Positions 1 through 9,226 of a DNA stretch of 64,000 nucleotides are shown piece by piece. The notes under the pieces were generated by a model that saw nothing but the letters and a program-made list of their open reading frames with translations, made no database searches and had not been told where the DNA came from. Made by a program: the position numbers and the translations under genes. Within the stretch, counting starts at the first letter, position 1, and every line of letters begins with the position of its first letter. This stretch comes from an uncultured Sphingomonadaceae bacterium (lineage in GTDB: Bacteria; Pseudomonadota; Alphaproteobacteria; Sphingomonadales; Sphingomonadaceae): positions 23,058 to 87,057 of the forward strand of contig CAIQHF010000053.1 in the NCBI GenBank assembly GCA_903871605.1, written 5' to 3'.

Positions 1-1416
1 GACGTCGCGGCGCCAGCTGGGCACGGTGACCGGCCACGCGCCCTCGATCGTCGCGAACAGCGCGTCCGAATAGGCGTCGGGCGAGGTGATCGCGCCGATC
101 GAGAAGCCCAGCGACAGCAGGATGCGCGCCTGCCGCTCGGCGGCGACGTGGAGGCCACCGAGTTCGGTGACGCGGCGCGGGTGGTAGGCGATGACGCGCG
201 GCGTCAGCGGCGGTTCGCCCGCGCGGGTGATCGCGGACGGCGTGCCGCCGCAATGATCGAGGACGAGCTTCGTCGCGATCGCAAGTCCGTCGTCGAGGAA
301 GGCGGGATCGACGCCGCGCTCGAATCGCTGGCGCGCGTCGCTGGTCAGGCCGAGTTTCTGCCCGGCGAGCGCGATATGGTCGGGATCGAAATAGGCACAT
401 TCGATCAGCACGTCGGTGGTCGTCTCGGACACGCCCGAATGCGCGCCGCCCATGATGCCGGCGATGTCGTGAACCTGCGCATCGTCGGCGATCACCGTAA
501 TCGAGGCGTCGAGCGTATAGGTCTTGCCGTTGAGCGCGACGACCTCCTCGCCGTCCCGCGCGCGGCGCGCGACCAATGGCCCGGAGAGCCTGGCGCGATC
601 ATAGACGTGTAGCGGGCGGCCGAGATCGATCGAGACGAAATTGGTGATGTCGACCAGCAGCGAGATCGGCTTCTGCCCGATCGCCTTGAGCTTTTGGGCC
701 ATCCACGCGGGTGCGGCCCCGTTGGTCACCCCCGACACGGCTTGCGCGAAGAAGGCGGGGCAGCCCTCGGGATCGTCGGTTCTGACCTCGGGCGCCGGGC
801 CGTCGCCCGCGACCGGCTCCAGCGGCTCCATCCGGTAAACCTGCGCGAGCGGCCTCAGCGTCCCCAGCCCGAAGGCGGCGAGATCGCGCGCGATCCCGCG
901 CACGCCCATGCAATCCTGGCGATTGGGGGTGACGCTGACGTCGAACAGCGGATCGTCGAGCCCGGCATAGTCGACATAAGCTGTGCCGACCGGCGCATCG
1001 CCGGGCAGCTCGACGATCCCGTCATGATCCTCGCCGAGCTCGAGTTCGCGGAACGAGCACATCATGCCGTTCGACTCGACCCCGCGGATCGCGGCGACCT
1101 TGAGCGTCATCCCCGAGCCGGGGACAGTGGCGCCGGGCGGCCCGAAGATGCCGGTCAGCCCCGCGCGCGCATTGGGCGCGCCGCAGACGACCTGCATCGG
1201 CCCGTTGCCCGCGTCGACCGACAGGACTTGCAGCTTGTCCGCCTGCGGATGCGGGGCGGCGCTGAGCACCTTCGCGATCACGAAGGGCTTGAGCACGTCG
1301 GCGGGGTTGGAGACGCCCTCGACCTCGAGCCCGACGCGGGTCAGCGCATCCGCCACCGTGGCGGCGTCGGCCTGCGTGTCGAGATGCTCCTTGAGCCAGG
1401 AGAGAGTGAATTTCAT
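1..1416 (-). CDS. pheT: Phenylalanyl-tRNA synthetase beta subunit, N-terminal 472 residues (cut by window start)
   Basis: Forms the alpha2-beta2 synthetase that charges tRNA-Phe in the cytoplasm. The reading frame is open from an ATG at 1416 to the window edge. It starts MKFTLSWLKEHLD, followed by the tRNA-binding (OB-fold) region with the APHPQADKL and VCGAPN motifs at about residues 55-85, then the B3/B4 editing region (VDITNFV, YDRARL) and the B5 region ending in PSWRRDV. A complete PheT has about 800 residues, so roughly 60 percent is present. The gene lies downstream of pheS, separated by a palindromic repeat. Identification is secure; only the truncation, caused by the window, limits it. 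Confidence 0.95.
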   Translation of the reverse strand, partial: MKFTLSWLKEHLDTQADAATVADALTRVGLEVEGVSNPADVLKPFVIAKVLSAAPHPQADKLQVLSVDAGNGPMQVVCGAPNARAGLTGIFGPPGATVPGSGMTLKVAAIRGVESNGMMCSFRELELGEDHDGIVELPGDAPVGTAYVDYAGLDDPLFDVSVTPNRQDCMGVRGIARDLAAFGLGTLRPLAQVYRMEPLEPVAGDGPAPEVRTDDPEGCPAFFAQAVSGVTNGAAPAWMAQKLKAIGQKPISLLVDITNFVSIDLGRPLHVYDRARLSGPLVARRARDGEEVVALNGKTYTLDASITVIADDAQVHDIAGIMGGAHSGVSETTTDVLIECAYFDPDHIALAGQKLGLTSDARQRFERGVDPAFLDDGLAIATKLVLDHCGGTPSAITRAGEPPLTPRVIAYHPRRVTELGGLHVAAERQARILLSLGFSIGAITSPDAYSDALFATIEGAWPVTVPSWRRDV

Positions 1417-1441
1417 GCGCGGATACCCTGAATTCTATTTC

Positions 1442-1527
1442 CCCGTTCGTCCTGAGCGCAGTCGAAGGACGTGACGCAAAGGACGGCATTGGGGGCATGT
1501 GCTTCGACTTCGCTCAGCACGAACGGG
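1442..1527. repeat. Inverted repeat between pheS and pheT (dispersed palindrome type 1)
   Basis: Two 26-nt arms at 1442-1467 and 1502-1527 are inverted copies matching at 24 of 26 positions and separated by 34 nt. The arms begin CCCGTTCGT and end with GTCGAAG. This can fold into a long hairpin in the pheS-pheT transcript. It looks like a dispersed intergenic palindrome family of sphingomonads; that family assignment is from memory. It could affect mRNA stability or reduce pheT expression relative to pheS. Confidence 0.8.
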
Positions 1528-1546
1528 CGAAGGGGCGCGGCGAACC

Positions 1547-2632
1547 TCACGCGCCGACTCCGCCGGACAGAGTGGGGACGTCGAGCGCGGCGAAGCCGTA
1601 ATGCCTGAGCCAGCGCAGGTCGCCGTCGAAGAAGGCGCGCAGATCGTCCATGCCATATTTGAGCATCGCCAACCGGTCGATCCCGCAGCCGAAGGCGAAG
1701 CCCTGCCACACCGCGGGATCGAGCCCGCACGCGGCGATCACCTTGGGATGGACCATGCCGCTCCCCAGAATCTCCATCCAGCCGTCGGGCTCGGTGCCGC
1801 CGATCACGCGCTTGCCCTTGATGAGCGTGTAGCCGACGTCGATCTCGACCGAAGGCTCGGTGAAGGGAAAATAGCTCGGGCGCTGACGCAGCACGATGTC
1901 GTCGCGCTCGAAGAACGCCTTCACGAAGGTCTCGAGCGTCCATTTGAGGTGGCCGAGCGTGATCCCCTTGTCGATCACCAACCCCTCGACCTGGTGGAAC
2001 ATCGGCGTGTGCGTGGCGTCGCTGTCCGAGCGATAGGTGCGGCCCGGCGCGATGATGCGGATCGGCGGCGGCGTCGTCACCATCGTGCGGATCTGGACGG
2101 GCGAGGTGTGCGTCCTCAGCAACATCTTCCGGCCTTCGCCGTCGGCCTTATCGAAGTAGAACGTATCATGCATCGCCCGCGCGGGGTGCGCGTCGGGGAT
2201 GTTGAGCGCGGTGAAATTGTGCCAGTCGTCCTCGATCTCGGGGCCGGTGGCGACCGCGAAGCCGAGATCGGCGAAGATCTCGGCGAGTTCGTCCATCACC
2301 TGGCTGACCGGATGCACCGAACCGCCGCCGATCCCGCCTGTGGGCAGCGACAGGTCGAGCGTCTCGGTCGCGAGCCGCGCCTCGAGCCCGGCGCGCTCCA
2401 TCATCGCCTTGCGATCGGCGATCGCGTCGGTGACGGCTGTGCGCAGCGCCTGGATGCGCGGGCCCTGCACCTGGCGTTCGTCGGGCGACATGCCGCCCAG
2501 CGTCTTGAGCAGCCCGGTCACCACCCCCTGCTTGCCCAGCGCATGCACGCGGCACGCCTCGAGCCCCTCGAGCCCGGGCGCGCCGGCGATCGCGGCGAGC
2601 AGGTCGGCCTGCAACTGGTCGATGTCGGTCAT
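1547..2632 (-). CDS. pheS: Phenylalanyl-tRNA synthetase alpha subunit
   Basis: Catalytic subunit of the tRNA-Phe synthetase. The 361-residue product has the N-terminal coiled-coil arm (about 1-90), then the class II catalytic core. Visible motifs are [11 protein letters not shown], the [12 protein letters not shown] stretch, the motif-2 region [18 protein letters not shown], and motif 3 [14 protein letters not shown] near the C terminus. The ATG at 2632 is preferred over one 4 codons upstream because the family normally starts shortly before the [10 protein letters not shown] helix. It belongs to the rpmI-rplT-pheS-pheT cluster, here interrupted upstream by a GIY-YIG gene. Confidence 0.97.
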   Translation of the reverse strand: MTDIDQLQADLLAAIAGAPGLEGLEACRVHALGKQGVVTGLLKTLGGMSPDERQVQGPRIQALRTAVTDAIADRKAMMERAGLEARLATETLDLSLPTGGIGGGSVHPVSQVMDELAEIFADLGFAVATGPEIEDDWHNFTALNIPDAHPARAMHDTFYFDKADGEGRKMLLRTHTSPVQIRTMVTTPPPIRIIAPGRTYRSDSDATHTPMFHQVEGLVIDKGITLGHLKWTLETFVKAFFERDDIVLRQRPSYFPFTEPSVEIDVGYTLIKGKRVIGGTEPDGWMEILGSGMVHPKVIAACGLDPAVWQGFAFGCGIDRLAMLKYGMDDLRAFFDGDLRWLRHYGFAALDVPTLSGGVGA

Positions 2633-2664
2633 TCTAAATCCCACTCATCGTCATCAACGGCGAT

Positions 2665-2976
2665 TCAATCGAGGCGTGGCAACCCCAGATCGATCGCGAG
2701 GTCAAGCCATTCGGGATTGGATGCTTCGATCAGCGCGATCTTCCACGCCCGCTGCCATTCCTTGAGGTGCTTTTCGCGCGTGATCGCCGATTCCATCGTT
2801 TCATGCACTTCGAACCAGACCAGCCGGCGGATGCCATAGTCGCGGGTGAAGCCGGGTAGGAGTCCACGACGATGCTGATCGGCGCGTTGAACGATGTTCG
2901 AGGTCACGCCGATGTACAGCGTGCCATGTCGACGCGAGGCCATGATGTAGACGCACGGCTGGAAATCTTCGCGCAT
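2665..2976 (-). CDS. Small single-domain GIY-YIG nuclease family protein
   Basis: A 103-residue protein made only of a GIY-YIG domain. The VYIMAS and LYIGVT strands carry the two signature triplets, followed by the R of QRADQH and the downstream EKHLKEWQRAWK segment typical of stand-alone family members. The role is unknown; the family includes DNA-repair and mobile-element nucleases. It sits between rplT and pheS, which are normally adjacent, and right beside a perfect 28-bp palindromic repeat pair (2986-3098). The ATG at 2976 is chosen over a TTG two codons upstream. The domain call is firm, the function is not. Confidence 0.85.
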   Translation of the reverse strand: MREDFQPCVYIMASRRHGTLYIGVTSNIVQRADQHRRGLLPGFTRDYGIRRLVWFEVHETMESAITREKHLKEWQRAWKIALIEASNPEWLDLAIDLGLPRLD

Positions 2977-2985
2977 TCCCAACCC

Positions 2986-3098
2986 CGTCGTCCCGGCGAA
3001 AGCCGGGACCCATCGATACGGTTAGGCGTGGGGTAAGCGCAACGCCCCGCTAGCGAGCGTTCCGCCGTCCATGGGTCCCGGCTTTCGCCGGGACGACG
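2986..3098. repeat. Perfect 28-bp inverted repeat pair (dispersed palindrome type 2)
   Basis: Arms at 2986-3013 and 3071-3098 are exact reverse complements. Each arm also holds its own short hairpin, CCCGGC-GAAA-GCCGGG, so the region can form either two small hairpins or one long one. Read through, the repeat encodes the peptide MGPGFRRDD, which I recognise as a recurring translation of intergenic repeats in sphingomonads. It lies immediately upstream of the GIY-YIG gene and downstream of rplT, where it may also act as a transcript end or stability element. Confidence 0.9.
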
Positions 3099-3166
3099 AG
3101 GTAAACGAAAAAGGCGCGGCAGCCTTTCGACCACCGCGCCCTTTCGCTTACCTCAGCGTATCGGCT

Positions 3167-3544
3167 TCACGCCGCGACGCGCGCACCCTCGGGCAGCGCG
3201 GCCTTGGCCTGCGCCACGATCGTCGAGAACAGCGCGCCCTCGTGCATCGCCAGATCGGCGAGCACCTTGCGGTCGAGCTCGACGCCGGCGAGTTTCAGGC
3301 CGTGCATGAACACGCCATAGGTCAGCCCCTCGGCGCGGACCGCGGCGTTGATGCGCTGGATCCACAGTGCGCGGAACGAGCGCTTCTTAACCTTGCGGTC
3401 GCGATAGGCATATTGGCCGGCCTTCTCGACCGCCTGCCGGGCGATACGGATCGTGTTCTTGCGACGGCCATAATAGCCCTTCGCCTGATCGAGGATCCTG
3501 CTGTGCTTTGCGCGCGTGGTTACGCCGCGCTTGACGCGTGCCAT
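3167..3544 (-). CDS. rplT: 50S ribosomal protein L20
   Basis: Binds 23S rRNA early in assembly of the large ribosomal subunit. The 125-residue product starts [14 protein letters not shown] and carries the conserved [19 protein letters not shown] and LWIQRINAA blocks. Its length fits the family (about 117-125). It follows rpmI by 13 nt, forming the normal rpmI-rplT pair. Identification is certain. Confidence 0.98.
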   Translation of the reverse strand: MARVKRGVTTRAKHSRILDQAKGYYGRRKNTIRIARQAVEKAGQYAYRDRKVKKRSFRALWIQRINAAVRAEGLTYGVFMHGLKLAGVELDRKVLADLAMHEGALFSTIVAQAKAALPEGARVAA

Positions 3545-3557
3545 CTATCCGTACTCC

Positions 3558-3761
3558 TCAGTTGAGACCGTAGGGCGCCCAGAGCTTGACCCGGGGCGTA
3601 TCCGCCTCGGAAAGCACGCTGGTGCCGCGGTTGGTGCGGATATACTTGCTGTTGTGGCTGATCAGGCGGTGGCGCTTGCCGGCGACACCATGCTTCACCT
3701 TACCGGTGGCGGTGAGCTTGAAGCGCTTCTTCACGCCGCTCTTCGTCTTGAGCTTGGGCAT
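3558..3761 (-). CDS. rpmI: 50S ribosomal protein L35
   Basis: A 67-residue, strongly basic ribosomal protein starting [14 protein letters not shown], with the [12 protein letters not shown] block typical of L35. It is first in the rpmI-rplT-pheST cluster read on this strand. No infC lies directly upstream within the window; the next gene is the divergent AsmA-like gene, so a promoter probably lies within 3762-3935. Confidence 0.98.
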   Translation of the reverse strand: MPKLKTKSGVKKRFKLTATGKVKHGVAGKRHRLISHNSKYIRTNRGTSVLSEADTPRVKLWAPYGLN

Positions 3762-3935
3762 TTTCGACTCCTCGCAAGGTGGCCCCGGGACTGGGACCGG
3801 TCGATTGCAGATGCGCCACGGCAGCCCACACTGGCCGGGCGATCCCTCGATCGAAGCGCGGGCCTATAGGGGCAATGCGCGCACCATGCAACCATCCGAC
3901 GGAACCCTGTCGTTTCGTGCCCGTTCAATGCCTTC

Positions 3936-6083
3936 GTGGCGACGACCCTCCCCCCCGAAGCGGACGCGCCGGTGCCCGCCCCCTCCCCGGCGCCTTTGCC
4001 GACGCGACACCGCACGCCCAGCCGGTGGGACGCGCCGCTTGGCATCGGGCTGTCGATCCTCGCCTGCCTGATCGGGCTGATCCTGCTCGCATGGGCGATC
4101 CTCTTCGTCACCAAGGGCCGCTTCCTCAAGCATCGCTTCGAGAGCATCGCGAGCAGCCTGTCGCAGCGCCGGATACGCGTGGCGGGCGACTTCCAGCTCT
4201 ATTTCGATCCGATCAACATAAAGTTCGTCGCCGACGGGATCACCGTCTCCAACCCCGACTGGGCCACCAAGCCCAATTTCCTGACCGCCGATCATGTCGA
4301 CACGCGCATCTCGACCTTCCGCGCGATCTTTGGCGATTATCATGCGCGCTGGCTTAATCTCGCCAACGCCGCGGTCGACATGGAATGGGACAGGAGCCGC
4401 ACGCACAACAGCTGGACGTTCGGCGACCCCAACAAGAAGGGCAAGCCCTTCCGGATGCCGGTCATCGAACGCGCCGCGGTGACCGGCACGACGCTGCGCT
4501 ACCGCGACCCCAAGCTGCAGATCGCCACCGACCAGCGCTTTGGCACCCTCAATTCGACGGGCCGGCATATCGACAATGCGATCGGCTTTGCCGGCAGCGG
4601 CGACTATCAGGGGCACGCCTTCAGCAATTCGGGCAAGCTGATGTCGCCCAACACGACGGTGACGCTCGGCCGCACGCAGGTCGAACTCCACGCCGATACC
4701 GGCCGCACGCATCTCGATCTCGACGGCATGATGCCGACGCTGACCACGATCGACGGCGCAACCGCCGATCTCGCGGTGCGCGGCCCCAACGCCCGATTGC
4801 TGTTCGATCTGCTCCACGTCGTCATTCCCGATACGCGCGCCTATCATTTCCGCTCGCATCTCGAGAAGGTCGGCGGCGACTATCGCTTCACGAAGCTGTC
4901 GGGCGCGTTCGGCGACAGCGATCTCGCCGGCAGCATGACGATCTCGCTGCCCGACAACCGGCTCAAGCTCGACGCGAACATCGCCTCGCACAAGCTCGAC
5001 ATCATCGATATCGGGCCGTTCATCGGCTACGATCCGCAAGCGCTGGCGACCAAGGGCGCGGCGGCGGCGGCGACCACGGTCTCGAAGGCCGACCATCCGC
5101 GTATCCTGCCCGACGCGCCACTGCGAATCGACGCGATGAAGGCGTTCGACGCGCACGTGCTCTACAAGGTCGACAGGATCCGCGCGCCGCACGTCCCGGT
5201 CTCGAACGTCGCGCTGACGCTCGATCTCGACCATAATATGCTCAAGCTGTCGCCGCTCACGATGGACGTCGTCGGCACCGGGCATCTTGCCGCCGACATT
5301 ACGCTCAATGCGCGCGTGCCCGCGGTCTATACGACCTACGACATCCGGCTGTCGCCGACACCGCTCGGCGCGCTGATGGGCGGCTTCGGCCTCAAGGATG
5401 CCGGCACCACCGGCACGGTCAGGGCACGGATCAACATGTCCGGCACCGGCGATTCGGTACGCAAGTCGCTCGCCACCGCCAACGGCCGGATCGCGATCGT
5501 GCTGCCGGCCGGGACATTCTGGACGAGCTATGCCCAGCTTTCCGAATTCGACATCGGCCTGTTCCTGCAGAAGCTGCTGCAAAAACAGCTCAAGCAGCCG
5601 ATCAAGATCAACTGCGGGCTGGTCGCCTTCACCGTCAGGAACGGCGTTGCCGCGGCCGACCCGATCCTGATCGACACCGACAAGAATCTGATGGCGGCCA
5701 AGGGCGGCTTCAGCTTCATCGATGAGTCGCTCAACCTCCAGTTCCGCGCCGACGGCAAGAAATTCTCGGCCTTTTCGGGGCAGTCGCCCGTCGGGATCGG
5801 TGGCTATTTCTCGGCCCCCGCGCTGCATATCGTCAGCCCGCAGCTGGTCGAGCGCGTCGGTGCGGCGGTGGCGCTGGGTGTGGTAGCGACGCCGGTGGCG
5901 GCGATCCTCGCCTTCGTCGATCCAGGCGATGCCAAGAGCGCGGCGTGCGGCCCGGTGCTCTCGGCGAAACCGGCAGCGGCGCAGATGTCGACCAAGGGCA
6001 AGCCGATCAAGCTGCTCGGCGACAAGTCCGCCAATGGCGAGCAGGGCGCGAAGCCGAAGAAGAAGTTTCTGGGAATTTTCTAG
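3936..6083 (+). CDS. AsmA family inner-membrane/periplasmic protein
   Basis: A 715-residue protein with a proline-rich cytoplasmic N terminus and one membrane helix at about residues 35-58. A long periplasmic region follows with the AsmA N-terminal pattern (about 75-150, including ITVSNPDWA) and a C-terminal AsmA-like part with a translocated repetitive beta structure. Family members (AsmA, YhdP, TamB relatives) are thought to help move lipids or organise the outer membrane. The GTG start at 3936 is 26 codons before the helix core; no better upstream start is seen. Divergent from rpmI, convergent with hisN. The specific function cannot be read from sequence. Confidence 0.85.
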   Translation: MATTLPPEADAPVPAPSPAPLPTRHRTPSRWDAPLGIGLSILACLIGLILLAWAILFVTKGRFLKHRFESIASSLSQRRIRVAGDFQLYFDPINIKFVADGITVSNPDWATKPNFLTADHVDTRISTFRAIFGDYHARWLNLANAAVDMEWDRSRTHNSWTFGDPNKKGKPFRMPVIERAAVTGTTLRYRDPKLQIATDQRFGTLNSTGRHIDNAIGFAGSGDYQGHAFSNSGKLMSPNTTVTLGRTQVELHADTGRTHLDLDGMMPTLTTIDGATADLAVRGPNARLLFDLLHVVIPDTRAYHFRSHLEKVGGDYRFTKLSGAFGDSDLAGSMTISLPDNRLKLDANIASHKLDIIDIGPFIGYDPQALATKGAAAAATTVSKADHPRILPDAPLRIDAMKAFDAHVLYKVDRIRAPHVPVSNVALTLDLDHNMLKLSPLTMDVVGTGHLAADITLNARVPAVYTTYDIRLSPTPLGALMGGFGLKDAGTTGTVRARINMSGTGDSVRKSLATANGRIAIVLPAGTFWTSYAQLSEFDIGLFLQKLLQKQLKQPIKINCGLVAFTVRNGVAAADPILIDTDKNLMAAKGGFSFIDESLNLQFRADGKKFSAFSGQSPVGIGGYFSAPALHIVSPQLVERVGAAVALGVVATPVAAILAFVDPGDAKSAACGPVLSAKPAAAQMSTKGKPIKLLGDKSANGEQGAKPKKKFLGIF

Positions 6084-6235
6084 GCGCCTCGCTCCTCCCC
6101 CAAGAGGCGGCGGAGCGAAGTCTCTCCCGAGCGACGCTCGATGGAGCCGGGCGGTCCCTCGCCGATGGGCTTTTCTTCGGCCTTCCTCCTCCGCCAGCGT
6201 CGGCGCCTCCTAGCGAAGGGAGGGCCGGGCGCGTC

Positions 6236-7006
6236 TCACCCTGCCGCGATCCGCGCCAGGATCGGATCCATCAGCCGTGCATCGCCGACGGCGACGACCT
6301 GCCCCTTGCTGTCCGCGCCGAGCCGGTTCCCCTGCCAATCGCGCATGATGCCGCCCGCCCCTTCGACGACGGGCACCAGCGCCGCGAAATCATAGAGTTT
6401 GAGCCCCGCCTCGATCACCGCGTCGAGCTGGCCAAGCGACAACAGGCCGTAATTATAGCAATCGCCGCCCCAGATCGAATCGCGAGCGGGCGCGATGCAG
6501 CGGTCGTAGGCCGCCATCTCGTCGGGCCGGAAATAGCCGGGGCCGGTGGTGGCGAGAATCGCATCGCCGAGCGCTGCGCACTGCCGCGTCGTCACCGCGA
6601 TGCCGTTGAGCGTCGTCGGCTGCCCGACCGCGCCGATCCAGCGCTCGCGCTGCACCGGCTGGTCGATCAGGCCGAGCACCGGCGTCCCCGCCTCGACCAG
6701 CGCGACCAGAGTCCCGAAAATCGCCCGGCCCGCGACGAAGCTGCGCGTGCCGTCGATCGGATCGAGCACCCAGACGCGTTCGGCGCCTTCGCGCGTGACG
6801 CCATATTCCTCGCCGACGATGCCATCCAGCGGCCGCTCGGCCTCGAGGATCGTGCGCATCGCGGCTTCGGCGGCACGGTCCGCTTCGGTGACGGGCGAGG
6901 CGTCGGCCTTGCGCTCGGCGGTGAACGGCGCGCGGAAGTGGGGGCGGATCGCGGCGCCCGCGGCATCGGCAAGGCGCAGCGCAAGGCGGATATCGTCGTC
7001 GGTCAT
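6236..7006 (-). CDS. hisN: Inositol monophosphatase family protein, probable histidinol-phosphatase
   Basis: A 256-residue Mg-dependent phosphatase. Visible metal-site motifs are GEEYG (about residue 66), DPIDGTRSF (about 81-89) and the C-terminal WGGDCYNYG block, where inositol monophosphatases have WD.AA. That variant, together with the length, suits the HisN-type histidinol-phosphatase of alphaproteobacteria, which dephosphorylates histidinol phosphate in histidine synthesis. The neighbours give no histidine context, so a different small phosphorylated substrate is possible. The ATG at 7006 starts just before the first family helix. Confidence 0.8.
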   Translation of the reverse strand: MTDDDIRLALRLADAAGAAIRPHFRAPFTAERKADASPVTEADRAAEAAMRTILEAERPLDGIVGEEYGVTREGAERVWVLDPIDGTRSFVAGRAIFGTLVALVEAGTPVLGLIDQPVQRERWIGAVGQPTTLNGIAVTTRQCAALGDAILATTGPGYFRPDEMAAYDRCIAPARDSIWGGDCYNYGLLSLGQLDAVIEAGLKLYDFAALVPVVEGAGGIMRDWQGNRLGADSKGQVVAVGDARLMDPILARIAAG

Positions 7007-7068
7007 GCCGCCAGCCGTAGCGGGCTCGGCGCCGCGGCGGTAGGGTCGATCGGCAAAGGAGACCGACG

Positions 7069-7500
7069 ATGCGCCACGCCCTGATCCCCTGCCTGCGCTA
7101 CGAGGATGCGCCCGCCGCGATCCTCTTCCTGTGCGACGCGTTCGGCTTCGTGCCGCACGCCATCTACACCGACGAGGACGACCAGCAGATCGTCCATCAT
7201 GCGCAGCTGCTGCTCGACGGCAACATGATCATGCTGGGTTCGGTACGCGAAGATGCCGACGACAATCTCTACGGCTGGATGACGCCGGGCGAAGCCGAGG
7301 GCATCACGATGTGCGTCTATGCGGTCGTCGCCGATCCCGATGCGCACCATGCGATCGCCGTCGCTGCCGGCGCCGAGATACTGGTGCCGCCGCACGACAA
7401 TGAGGGCTATCCCGGCCGAGGCTATGACGCGCGCGATCTCGAGGGGCATGTCTGGAGTTTCGGAAGCTATGATCCCTATGCGCTGCCGGTGGATGCATAG
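7069..7500 (+). CDS. VOC (glyoxalase/bleomycin-resistance fold) family protein
   Basis: A 143-residue protein with two beta-alpha-beta-beta-beta modules typical of the vicinal oxygen chelate fold: an N-terminal RHALIPCLRYEDAPAAI strand-helix and a C-terminal RDLEGHVWSFGSY, where the terminal E/H normally bind metal. It resembles the PhnB-like or glyoxalase-like subgroup annotated only as VOC proteins. It reads away from hisN with a GGAGA ribosome site just upstream. The substrate is unknown. Confidence 0.8.
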   Translation: MRHALIPCLRYEDAPAAILFLCDAFGFVPHAIYTDEDDQQIVHHAQLLLDGNMIMLGSVREDADDNLYGWMTPGEAEGITMCVYAVVADPDAHHAIAVAAGAEILVPPHDNEGYPGRGYDARDLEGHVWSFGSYDPYALPVDA

Positions 7501-7567
7501 GCGTCACTGACGATGCCGCACGCCGCGTCGATCGCTCCAGCCCGGATCTGCCGCAGAGGCGGGCGGG

Positions 7568-9226
7568 TCAGCGCCGCCGCGCCGCCGCGCTCTCGTCTCG
7601 CGCCGCCCTGAACTCGGAGGTCGCGTTCCACGTTGGCCACATGCGCGAATTGGCGAGCTTGCCGCCAACCGCGTAGAACAGGTTCACGTCCGCCGCGGCG
7701 CCGCGCAGATCCCAGTCCGCCGACCACAGGTCGCAGGTCTGGTGATAGCAATGCGCGGTATAGTCGCTCACCCATTTGTCGCCGGCCGCGCGGCCGCCGT
7801 TCACCAGATCGACGCCGCCCCCCGCACCCATCAGCAGCAATGTCGGCACGCCGCGCTTGGCGAGCGAGAAATGATCGGCGCGATAGACCAGCCCGCGTTC
7901 GGGCTTCGCATCGGGGGTGACGACGCGGCCCTGCGCCGCGGCCGCGGCCGCGAGATCGCCGTCGAGGCTGTCCTGCCCCGCGCCGATCAGCACGACGTCG
8001 CGCGACGGGCCGGCGGTCTGCAATATGTCGATCGTCAGATTGGCGACGGTGGTGGCGATCGGGAAAGCGGGGTGCTGCGCATAATATTCGGAGCCGAGCA
8101 GCCCGCGTTCCTCGGCTGTCCAGAATCCGAAGCCGATCGTCCGCTCGGGCGCCGGACTGCCCTTATAGGCCCTCGCAAGCGCGAGCAGGCTGGCGACGCC
8201 GAGCCCGTCATCGTTCGCGCCCGGCCGGATCGTGCGGCCCTGCGCGTCGGGCGCGCCGATGCCATAGGCATCCCAGTGCGCACCGAACAGCACCGTCTCT
8301 TGCGGATGCGTCGTACCGGCAATCTTGGCGAGGACATTGTGACTTTCGATCTTGCGGCTCTGGACCGGCATGTCGATCGAGAAGCGCGCGCCCTCGAGCG
8401 TCACGGGTCGGAAGCTTGCCGAGCGTGCCTTGACCGCGAGCGCATCGAGATCGAGCCCGGCGGCTGCGAACAGCGCCTTGGCGAACGGCCCCGCGATCCA
8501 TGACTGCACCGCGACCGGCTGGGGCTGGCCCGGCTCGACCGGCAACGCATAGGTGCCGCCGACCGTATTGCCCGCGACGTTCCAGCCGTAGCCCGCCGCG
8601 CCGGTCTCGTGGACGATCAGCGCGCCGATCGCGCCGCGCCGCGCGGCTTCCTCATATTTGTAGGTCCAGCGGCCATAATAGGTCATCGCCGCGCCGCCGA
8701 ATTTACCGTAGGCATCCTCGCCCGGGCGGGCGGCATAATCGGGATCGTTGACGAGGAAGATCGCGACCTTGCCGTGCAGGTCGATGCCCTTGAAGTCGTC
8801 CCAGCCGCGCTCGGGTGCCGAGACGCCGTAGCCGACGAAGACGAGCGGCGCGTCGGCGATCGTGACGTGATCCGTGGCACGCGTCGTACCCGGCGCGATA
8901 TCGGTGCCGAGGACGGGCGAGAGCGTCTTGCCGGCGACCGTGATCGCCAGCCTGGCCGGCGTGCCCGCGACATCGTGGATCATCGGCACGGTCTGCGTCC
9001 ATTGCCCGCCCGGCGCCGCCGGCTGCAGCCCCAGCGCCTTCAGCCGCGCGACCAGATAGGCGACCGTCCTGGCCTCGCCCGGCGTGCCGGGGGCGCGGCC
9101 CTGATAGCGCTCGGAGGCGATCTCCTTGACCGTTGCCGACAGCTCCGACGGCGTTACCGGGGCGGGGGCAGGCGCCGCCGCGACGAGCAGCGGAACGAGC
9201 GCGAGCGCCGACAGCCGCCGCGTCAT
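7568..9226 (-). CDS. Exported M28 family zinc metallopeptidase
   Basis: A 552-residue aminopeptidase-like enzyme with a signal peptide (residues 1-18, ending in an Ala-rich stretch). A PA-type insert lies at about 140-260, and the M28 catalytic part has the zinc motifs GAHWDA, GANDDGLG, TAEERGLLGS and CYHQTCD. It is expected to act in the periplasm or outside the cell on peptides. It overlaps the upstream S10 gene by 4 nt (ATGA), so the two exported peptidases form a translationally coupled pair. The signal peptide and all zinc ligands look intact. Confidence 0.9.
   Translation of the reverse strand: MTRRLSALALVPLLVAAAPAPAPVTPSELSATVKEIASERYQGRAPGTPGEARTVAYLVARLKALGLQPAAPGGQWTQTVPMIHDVAGTPARLAITVAGKTLSPVLGTDIAPGTTRATDHVTIADAPLVFVGYGVSAPERGWDDFKGIDLHGKVAIFLVNDPDYAARPGEDAYGKFGGAAMTYYGRWTYKYEEAARRGAIGALIVHETGAAGYGWNVAGNTVGGTYALPVEPGQPQPVAVQSWIAGPFAKALFAAAGLDLDALAVKARSASFRPVTLEGARFSIDMPVQSRKIESHNVLAKIAGTTHPQETVLFGAHWDAYGIGAPDAQGRTIRPGANDDGLGVASLLALARAYKGSPAPERTIGFGFWTAEERGLLGSEYYAQHPAFPIATTVANLTIDILQTAGPSRDVVLIGAGQDSLDGDLAAAAAAQGRVVTPDAKPERGLVYRADHFSLAKRGVPTLLLMGAGGGVDLVNGGRAAGDKWVSDYTAHCYHQTCDLWSADWDLRGAAADVNLFYAVGGKLANSRMWPTWNATSEFRAARDESAAARRR

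Noticed and set aside
3864..5828. A 654-residue open frame on the minus strand
   Set aside because: It is antisense to the AsmA-like gene, has low-complexity Arg/Asp-rich composition and no family features; a product of high GC content.
6084..6235. Imperfect GC-rich inverted stretches between the AsmA-like gene and hisN
   Set aside because: The pairing is patchy and I could not define arms with confidence; it may be a decayed intergenic repeat or a bidirectional terminator.
7026..7045. A GGCGGTAG string resembling the ops element of RfaH-controlled polysaccharide operons
   Set aside because: It lies between hisN and the VOC gene, away from the polysaccharide genes, and the rest of the ops motif does not match.
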